Assembly (NCBI GenBank): GCA_029882685.1
Contig: JAOUKH010000012.1
Location: 1 to 32,933 of the forward strand
From: Cyclobacteriaceae bacterium
Lineage (GTDB): Bacteria; Bacteroidota; Bacteroidia; Cytophagales; Cyclobacteriaceae
DNA length: 32,933 nt
Direction: 5' to 3'
Below the pieces are notes generated by a model that saw nothing but the letters and a program-made list of their open reading frames with translations, was not told the DNA's origin and did no database searches. This document shows positions 27,406 to 32,933 of the stretch, in pieces. Positions within the stretch are counted from its first letter, which is position 1, and each line of letters starts with the position of its first letter. The translations under genes and the position numbers were made by a program.

Positions 27406-29586
27406 TCAAACCATCTCCATTATTTTGCTTTTATTTGTTGATTTGAATAATATATCGGCTATAGCGGCAGCATCAACTACAAGACAAACATTGCCATTTC
27501 CAAGGATAGTGGTCCCTGTCAAAAGTTTTACATTGTCTAAAGGTTTTGATATCGTTTTTTCAACAATTTCTTTTTGCTGCAATAATTTATCAACAACAAT
27601 ACCAATAAAGCGGTCGGAATGTGAGACAACTATTACATCAAGTTTTTGATCATCTTCGATTTTATGATAGGTGTTATGAAAGGCACCTTCATCACTGATC
27701 TCATCTAAACAGTCCATCGATAACAGGTCTTCCAAAAAGATTACCGAAATAGTCTTATCAAGATACTTACACATCAATCCACTATTGATCATATAAATCT
27801 CATGTTTGTATAGAGATATCACTGCCTCGGTGTAAGTTAGTGCAAATGCAAATTCTTGTTTTCCTAGAAGAAATAGAAGTGCTCCTTTTACTGCCATTGA
27901 CGATGGAAGTTTAAGTATTATAGTACTACCCTTACCCACTTCGGTTTCTACGGAAATTTGACCTCCTATTGACTCTGTGGCTCTTTTCACAACATCCATT
28001 CCAACACCTCTTCCTGAAACCTCTGTAATTTTTTCAGCATTTGAAAACCCAGGTTCAAAAATATAGAGTAATACCTCATTTTCAGATAATTGATCGGCTA
28101 ACTCTTTATTAAGAAGACCTTTTTCAACAATTTTTTTACGTATTATTTCCGTTTCAATTCCATTGCCGTCATCAGAGATTTCTACTATTACGTTGTCTTT
28201 TTCATTCCGTGCATTCAATGTAACTACTCCTTCTTCTGGTTTACCTCGTTGCTTACGAGTTTGAGCATCTTCAATTCCATGACTAACAGAGTTTCTTACC
28301 AAATGAACCAATGAGTCACTCATTATTTTCAGAATGTTCCTATCAATTTCAACATCCGTACCCTTCAACACCAAGCTAACTTGTTTAGACTCTATTGATG
28401 CTACATCTCTTATAACACGATGGAACTTTTTAAATAAAAATCCAATTTGTACGAGCCGTACATCCATCACACTATACTGTAGGTCGGATGTGATACGTTG
28501 AAGACTAGTAAAATCCGAATTTGAACGTCCATTTATATCTATATCTGAGATTGCCATTAAACGATCTCTCTCAATAATTAGCTGCTCCACCTGATTCATT
28601 AGTGCATCCAACTTCCTTATTGGAATTTGAACAACATCAGAAAAGGCTATCTTTCTTTGAGTAGCACTTTCCTCTTCAATTTCTTCCTCCACTTCCTTTT
28701 CTTCGATTTCATCTTCCTCCTCTACTTGTTCCTCTTCGGGCTCAATATCTTTTTCCTCTTCTACAACTTTTTCAACTTCCTCTTCTACAACATTGTTTTC
28801 AAAATATGGCTCAGGCAGTTCTTGCTCTTCTTCTACAATATCTGGTGATTGTTCGTTTTCAACTTCTTCAGTTTCCATAGGTGTTTCAGAAACAGGTTGA
28901 GTGCTTTCCACACTACTTTCAGGCTCGGGTTCAGTACTAATATCAGAATCGGTTTCTTCTTCTGACTGCTTAGTTGATTTAAACAATCGAGCAGTCATCT
29001 CACCTAATTTTCCAAATGGTTTTTTTCCTGATTCAGTAGAAGTGTCTGTTTCAGAAACGGTATCTTCTTGTGGTTCATTAGCCTTTTCAGGTTCAGGTTC
29101 AGGTTGAGATTCTGTTTCTGGCACAACTGGCTCCTGAGTAGTGCCTTTAATTTTTTCATTAGTGTCAGGAGTCTCTGCCTCGTCTTTAGGTTGATTTTTT
29201 TCACGAGCCTTTCTGAGAATAACATTAAGTTTAGTTAAAATTCCTTTATAACTCACCTTTTCATCTGTAGTTAAAGCATCAATAAGTGTCCCTAGCTTAT
29301 CATTGGCTTTAAACATATTATCAAATAATGACTTACTAAGTTTAATATTACCTTCCTTTACTTCGCTAAAAACATCCTCCATTACATGAGACAATTCTGC
29401 TATTGCCTCAAACCCCATGCCCATGGCATTTCCTTTTAAGGTATGCGTAATTCGAAAAATAGAATCAATAGCTTCTGTATCATCCTTATCTTTCTCCAAT
29501 ACTGTAAATAATTCATTCAGTTGCTCATAATTTTGGAGCGCCTCTGAAAGAAACATTTCCTTATATTCTTCTTCTTTTGAACTCAT
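27406..29586 (-). CDS. cheA: Chemotaxis histidine kinase CheA with long acidic linker
   Basis: CheA (726 residues) is the cytoplasmic kinase that phosphorylates CheY and CheB. The Hpt (P1) domain covers about 1-125, with His48 in RITHTLKGNAMGMGF. Residues about 131-310 are an acidic Glu/Pro/Ser/Thr-rich linker where a P2 domain would usually lie. The linker is broken by one basic/aromatic island, KKPFGKLGEMTARLFKS (188-204). Dimerisation is about 313-380. The ATPase region has the N box at about 428-440 (HLVRNSVSHGIED), G1 DDGNGI (472-477), an F-box-like FEPGFSNAE and G2 GRGVGMDVV (525-533). A CheW-like P5 follows (about 563-726). All catalytic residues are present. It follows cheB after a 113-bp AT-rich spacer with no recognised promoter. 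Confidence 0.95.
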   Translation of the reverse strand: MSSKEEEYKEMFLSEALQNYEQLNELFTVLEKDKDDTEAIDSIFRITHTLKGNAMGMGFEAIAELSHVMEDVFSEVKEGNIKLSKSLFDNMFKANDKLGTLIDALTTDEKVSYKGILTKLNVILRKAREKNQPKDEAETPDTNEKIKGTTQEPVVPETESQPEPEPEKANEPQEDTVSETDTSTESGKKPFGKLGEMTARLFKSTKQSEEETDSDISTEPEPESSVESTQPVSETPMETEEVENEQSPDIVEEEQELPEPYFENNVVEEEVEKVVEEEKDIEPEEEQVEEEDEIEEKEVEEEIEEESATQRKIAFSDVVQIPIRKLDALMNQVEQLIIERDRLMAISDIDINGRSNSDFTSLQRITSDLQYSVMDVRLVQIGFLFKKFHRVIRDVASIESKQVSLVLKGTDVEIDRNILKIMSDSLVHLVRNSVSHGIEDAQTRKQRGKPEEGVVTLNARNEKDNVIVEISDDGNGIETEIIRKKIVEKGLLNKELADQLSENEVLLYIFEPGFSNAEKITEVSGRGVGMDVVKRATESIGGQISVETEVGKGSTIILKLPSSMAVKGALLFLLGKQEFAFALTYTEAVISLYKHEIYMINSGLMCKYLDKTISVIFLEDLLSMDCLDEISDEGAFHNTYHKIEDDQKLDVIVVSHSDRFIGIVVDKLLQQKEIVEKTISKPLDNVKLLTGTTILGNGNVCLVVDAAAIADILFKSTNKSKIMEMV

Positions 29587-29699
29587 TTTAGTGTAGTTTA
29601 AAGTTCATCGTTACTAAACTCTTTGTTGCTTTATAATAGTTAATACTATATACCACTATTCTTTGCTATTTACATTTTGCATCTTTTATTATTATCAAT

Positions 29700-30746
29700 T
29701 TAAGATAAACAACTAGTAATAAAACCTCCAATTTCACTTATTGGCACAACCTCATCAATACATTTTCGTTCAATTGCCTCACGAGGCATTCCGAATACCG
29801 CACATGTCTCTTTACTTTGTGCAATGGTATATCCTCCTTTATTTTTGATTTTTGTCATACCATCTGCACCATCTTTACCCATTCCTGTAAGTATTGTTCC
29901 AATTGATCTGCCTCCATAAGTATCAGCTACTGAATCCATAAGTGCGTTTACAGAAGGATTATTAAATTCAGGGTAAACCTTGTATGAAAAATCTATAATT
30001 ACTTCTTGTGTTGAGGAATTTTTCTTTACAATCATGTTTTTATCACCAGGAGAAATAATAATATACCCAGGTTTTACAGGCATACCCTTTCTTCCAACCT
30101 CTACTTTAAGAGGTACCAATTTATTAAGTCTCAGTGCAAAGGAAGGAACAAAATTAACTGGCATGTGCTGTGCAATAAGTACAGGAACGGCCAAATTACC
30201 TGGTAGTTTTTTTATAACCTCTTCCAGTGCCGTGGGGCCTCCTGTTGATGATCCAATAACTACAACATCATAAGGTAGTGAATCTGCAAAAACATGCTCA
30301 TTAAGATTAGTAATACTTTCTTCACCAATGCTAGCTTTAATGTTTGATACAGCTGCCTCCTTAACCTTTCTGATTATTTCGGCATCAATACTCCTTAATT
30401 TTGCATTATCCTTAACTGGTTTATTCAAATAGTCAAAGGCACCTAACTCCATTGACTTCATGATTGGATTAATATTAGAGTGACCAATTGAACTTAGAAT
30501 AATAATTGGAGTCGGACATTGCTTCATAATATGCTCTACTGCATAAAGACCATCGTATTCTGGCATTAACATGTCAAGTAATACTACATCTGGTCTAAAT
30601 TTGAGCGTTTTTTCCAAGGCTTCCTTACCATTTTCTGCTGTTCCAAGCACTTCTAACTGGCTATCCGATTGTAATATATCACGAATCAATAATCTCATAA
30701 ATCCCGAATCATCGGCAATAAGTATTTTTATTTTTCCATCTGCCAT
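29700..30746 (-). CDS. cheB: Chemotaxis methylesterase/response regulator CheB
   Basis: CheB removes methyl groups from, and deamidates, chemoreceptors when phosphorylated by CheA. In the 348-residue product the receiver domain (about 1-125) has ADD at 11-13, phosphoacceptor Asp58 (VVLLDMLMPEYDG) and Lys109 in NKPV. After a linker, the methylesterase domain (about 155-345) has Ser167 in GSSTGGP, His194 in AQHMP and Asp292 in TGMGKDGADG, a complete catalytic triad. It lies between cheW (51 nt upstream) and cheA in the same operon. Canonical length and architecture. Confidence 0.96.
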   Translation of the reverse strand: MADGKIKILIADDSGFMRLLIRDILQSDSQLEVLGTAENGKEALEKTLKFRPDVVLLDMLMPEYDGLYAVEHIMKQCPTPIIILSSIGHSNINPIMKSMELGAFDYLNKPVKDNAKLRSIDAEIIRKVKEAAVSNIKASIGEESITNLNEHVFADSLPYDVVVIGSSTGGPTALEEVIKKLPGNLAVPVLIAQHMPVNFVPSFALRLNKLVPLKVEVGRKGMPVKPGYIIISPGDKNMIVKKNSSTQEVIIDFSYKVYPEFNNPSVNALMDSVADTYGGRSIGTILTGMGKDGADGMTKIKNKGGYTIAQSKETCAVFGMPREAIERKCIDEVVPISEIGGFITSCLS

Positions 30747-30797
30747 AATTTTTTCACCTGTTCAGTATTATAAGATTAATAGCCAAATCATCCATTT

Positions 30798-31355
30798 TTA
30801 TTCATTGGTAGTTTTAAGACCTCCAGTTTCCATCATACTCAATATATTAATTAAGATAATCATTCTTTCATCAATTTTAACTATCCCATTGATCGCATTT
30901 TCATCCAATGAAGAATGACGAATTATTCCAGCAGAACTATCAATTTCAGATCGATTGACTGAAAAAGTATTGGGAACTTCCTTTACAAGGATCCCTATTT
31001 TATACTCATCACTTTCAATAACCAATGTGTAATTAGAACTCTCTTCTTCCTCTTCTACACTATTACTTTCATCAACTACTGCCTTCTCTTTCTTCGATTT
31101 TAGTCCAAATCGAGCTTCAAGATCTATAATCGATATTACCGTACCTCTTATATTAGCCACTCCTTTTATGTAAGGTGGTGTTTGAGGAATTTCGGAAATT
31201 CGAGGTGTAAGTACTACTTCTTTGATCTGGTCAATTGATAATGCATATTCTGATTCTCCCAATTTGAATACAATCAGAAGTATTTTCTCATCAGTTACTG
31301 CATTACCATTTGTTTCGGACTTTTTCAGCACTTCATTATGTGTTTCAAGTTCCAT
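30798..31355 (-). CDS. cheW: Chemotaxis adaptor CheW
   Basis: CheW couples chemoreceptors to CheA in the signalling array. The 185-residue single CheW domain has LLIVFKLGESEYALSIDQIKEVV, then PYIKGVANIRGTVISIIDLEARFGL with the N-x-RG signature. The second half is TLVIESDEYKIGILVKEVPNTFSVNRSEID…GIVKIDERMIILINI. It is somewhat longer than usual because of a ~20-residue acidic Glu/Ser insertion (about 93-115, SVEEEEESS) between the subdomains and an extended N-terminus. It lies 36 nt after the mcp gene and 51 nt before cheB. Confidence 0.95.
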   Translation of the reverse strand: MELETHNEVLKKSETNGNAVTDEKILLIVFKLGESEYALSIDQIKEVVLTPRISEIPQTPPYIKGVANIRGTVISIIDLEARFGLKSKKEKAVVDESNSVEEEEESSNYTLVIESDEYKIGILVKEVPNTFSVNRSEIDSSAGIIRHSSLDENAINGIVKIDERMIILINILSMMETGGLKTTNE

Positions 31356-31391
31356 ATTTTATATTTTTATAATTTTGATCTATAAGTGGTT

Positions 31392-32933
31392 TTACTGTCT
31401 CAATGTGAATTTTGAAACCCCATCTTGTATTTGCGTAGCAATTTCGGCTAACCCTTTACTGGTTGAATTAAATTCATCCATACCATTACTTAAATCTTTA
31501 GAGGATGTAGCTATTTCTTCAGTGCCTGATGCGGTTTCTTCTGATACTACAACAATCTGCTCAATATTTTTCACTGTATCATCTATATTCTGCTTTTGTA
31601 CTTCAGCTGAAGCTAATACCTCTACAGAAAGTCTTAATGTCTGTTCTGTAGTTACACTAATTTCATTGAATACTTTTTCAGCGTCTCCAGAGGCATCATT
31701 ACCAATTTTAACACTGGAATCCATAGTAGAGATTGCTTTCCCTGCTGAGGCAACATCTTTTCCTACAGCGGAAATTACTTTTTCAATGTTACCTGCTGAT
31801 TTTCGTGAGTCTTCCGCCAGTTTCCTTATTTCTTCGGCTACCACTGCAAATCCTCTACCAGCATCTCCTGCTCTTGCCGCTTCAATAGCTGCATTAAGTG
31901 CTAATAAATTAGTTTGTGCAGCAATATCGGTAATTACATTAAGTGTTCTGGCAATTTCCTCTGATCGCTCAGTAAGTACATTTATAGAGTCTGAGGTTGT
32001 TTGTGCAGATTCTTGAATTTCTGTCATACTATCTACTACCTTTTTCACTGTTTCTAAACCTACTCCTACACTTCCCTGACTAGCTTCTGCTGCTTTATTG
32101 ATATCCTGAGATTTATCAGTTACCTCCAAGGAAGCATTTCTAACTCCTTCCAATAATTGAGAAGCCTGATCAATTTGCTCTGCTTGCTGTTGTGTGCCTT
32201 CAGCCATCTCTCCAATAGCAGATGCCACTTCCTGAGTAGTTCCCTGCATCTGATCACTCTTGGTTAGCATTTGTTCAGATGATGCTCCGAGTAAATTAGA
32301 GTTCTCTTGTATATTATTCAGTAAAGCATTAAGGTTATCCAAGGCTACGTTTAAAGCATCTCCCATTTCTTTCACGTACCCTGAAGCAGCTTCATCAAAC
32401 TTTTGAGTGAGATCTCCTTGAGCTACATTACTAATAATATCTTTCACCTGAAGAATTGGAACTTTTACATCAGTAACATCTGTAGCTATCTTGATTACTT
32501 TATACACATCTCCTTCCTCATTTCTAACTGGCACATAAGCAGACTGAACCCAAACATCACTCCCTCCTTTATCAATTAGTTTATACTCTCCACTTTGGAT
32601 ATCACCGTTTGCTAAATCTTTCCAAAACTTAGCATATTCTTGAGAATCTACATAGCTTTTTTCACAAATTACACGGTGATGTTGACCAACAAGATCCGAT
32701 TCCTTCTTATGACCAACTATACTTATAAAATTACTATTAGCAGAAATAATTGTCCCATCTAAATCGAACTCTGCTGATACGGATCCTGTATCCACAGCTA
32801 TTTTCACACTTTCTGCTTGTAGTTTAACAGCTCTTTCCTCCGTAATGTCTTTAATAAAGGCAGTGTACTGTAGTTCTCCTCTAACTTCAACTCTAGTCAG
32901 GGAAAGGTTTCCCCAAAATTTACTTCCATCTTT
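31392..32933 (-). CDS. PAS-containing methyl-accepting chemotaxis protein (5' end cut by window)
   Basis: This is a chemoreceptor of which 513 residues are visible. The ORF track starts at an internal GTG (32807), but the frame stays open to the window end and reads [22 protein letters not shown]…[14 protein letters not shown], the end of an earlier PAS domain. A complete PAS follows ([23 protein letters not shown]…[14 protein letters not shown]), then a HAMP-like [17 protein letters not shown]. The long MA signalling domain has the conserved tip [29 protein letters not shown]. No membrane segment is visible, so it may be a cytoplasmic sensor, possibly of redox state or a bound cofactor. No C-terminal NWETF-type CheR/CheB tether is present (it ends KFTLRQ). 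It heads the visible che operon. Confidence 0.94.
   Translation of the reverse strand, partial: KDGSKFWGNLSLTRVEVRGELQYTAFIKDITEERAVKLQAESVKIAVDTGSVSAEFDLDGTIISANSNFISIVGHKKESDLVGQHHRVICEKSYVDSQEYAKFWKDLANGDIQSGEYKLIDKGGSDVWVQSAYVPVRNEEGDVYKVIKIATDVTDVKVPILQVKDIISNVAQGDLTQKFDEAASGYVKEMGDALNVALDNLNALLNNIQENSNLLGASSEQMLTKSDQMQGTTQEVASAIGEMAEGTQQQAEQIDQASQLLEGVRNASLEVTDKSQDINKAAEASQGSVGVGLETVKKVVDSMTEIQESAQTTSDSINVLTERSEEIARTLNVITDIAAQTNLLALNAAIEAARAGDAGRGFAVVAEEIRKLAEDSRKSAGNIEKVISAVGKDVASAGKAISTMDSSVKIGNDASGDAEKVFNEISVTTEQTLRLSVEVLASAEVQKQNIDDTVKNIEQIVVVSEETASGTEEIATSSKDLSNGMDEFNSTSKGLAEIATQIQDGVSKFTLRQ

Noticed and set aside
28627-28848. Glu-rich repeat region of cheA as a possible insertion or frameshift
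   Set aside because: The frame is continuous and acidic low-complexity linkers are common in CheA proteins. It is a linker, not an inserted element.
30571-30918. 115-residue + strand ORF across the cheB start and cheW end
   Set aside because: It runs antisense across two well-supported genes and their spacer; no recognised domain.
31222-32016. 264-residue + strand ORF opposite the mcp gene
   Set aside because: It is an antisense shadow of the MA signalling domain, which is well conserved on the - strand; the Ser/Ala-rich peptide mirrors Glu/Ala-rich coding.

Overview
This window looks like a chromosomal segment of an AT-rich Bacteroidota, probably a motile or gliding marine-type member of the Cytophagales. 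The phylum call rests on a SusC/SusD outer-membrane pair, lipoproteins with an acidic residue after the lipobox cysteine, a DUF3467 gene between rpoC and rpsL, and several promoters of the Bacteroidota form TTTG-N19/20-TAnnTTTG. The order-level call comes from gene content and is less certain.

Layout from left to right. (1) The 3' part of murA on the + strand ends at a bidirectional terminator. (2) On the - strand lies a small nutrient-uptake operon: susC-like receptor, susD-like lipoprotein, then a Calx-beta-like lipoprotein. (3) A long - strand block of core information-processing genes reads, in transcription order: tRNA-Tyr, tRNA-Gly, tRNA-Thr, tuf, terminator, tRNA-Trp, secE, nusG, rplK, rplA, rplJ, rplL, a structured spacer, rpoB, rpoC, DUF3467, a promoter, rpsL, rpsG, fusA, rpsJ, terminator. 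This resembles the classic tufB / secE-nusG / rplKAJL-rpoBC / str arrangement. The S10 block stops after rpsJ, with a terminator and the susCD operon where rplC would be expected. (4) On the + strand are a stand-alone biotin carrier protein, pyrH and frr. (5) On the - strand is a chemotaxis operon: mcp (cut by the window end), cheW, cheB, cheA, a CheC/CheX-like phosphatase gene, cheR, cheY.

How the parts work together. The middle block makes the translation and transcription machinery; three good promoters and two good terminators divide it into units. The chemotaxis operon has every enzyme for a complete signalling circuit: PAS-containing receptor, adaptor, kinase, both adaptation enzymes, response regulator and a likely CheY-P phosphatase. 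No flagellar genes are present, so the output is presumably gliding or another surface motility.

The least ordinary sequences are: a second copy of the 3' end of tRNA-Thr, interrupted by a 20-bp G+C-rich palindrome, between tRNA-Thr and tuf; overlapping mutually exclusive hairpins between rplL and rpoB; and a CheA whose usual P2 region is replaced by a long acidic linker with one basic/aromatic island. I did not find a clearly undescribed multi-gene system. Most of the window is conserved housekeeping DNA.
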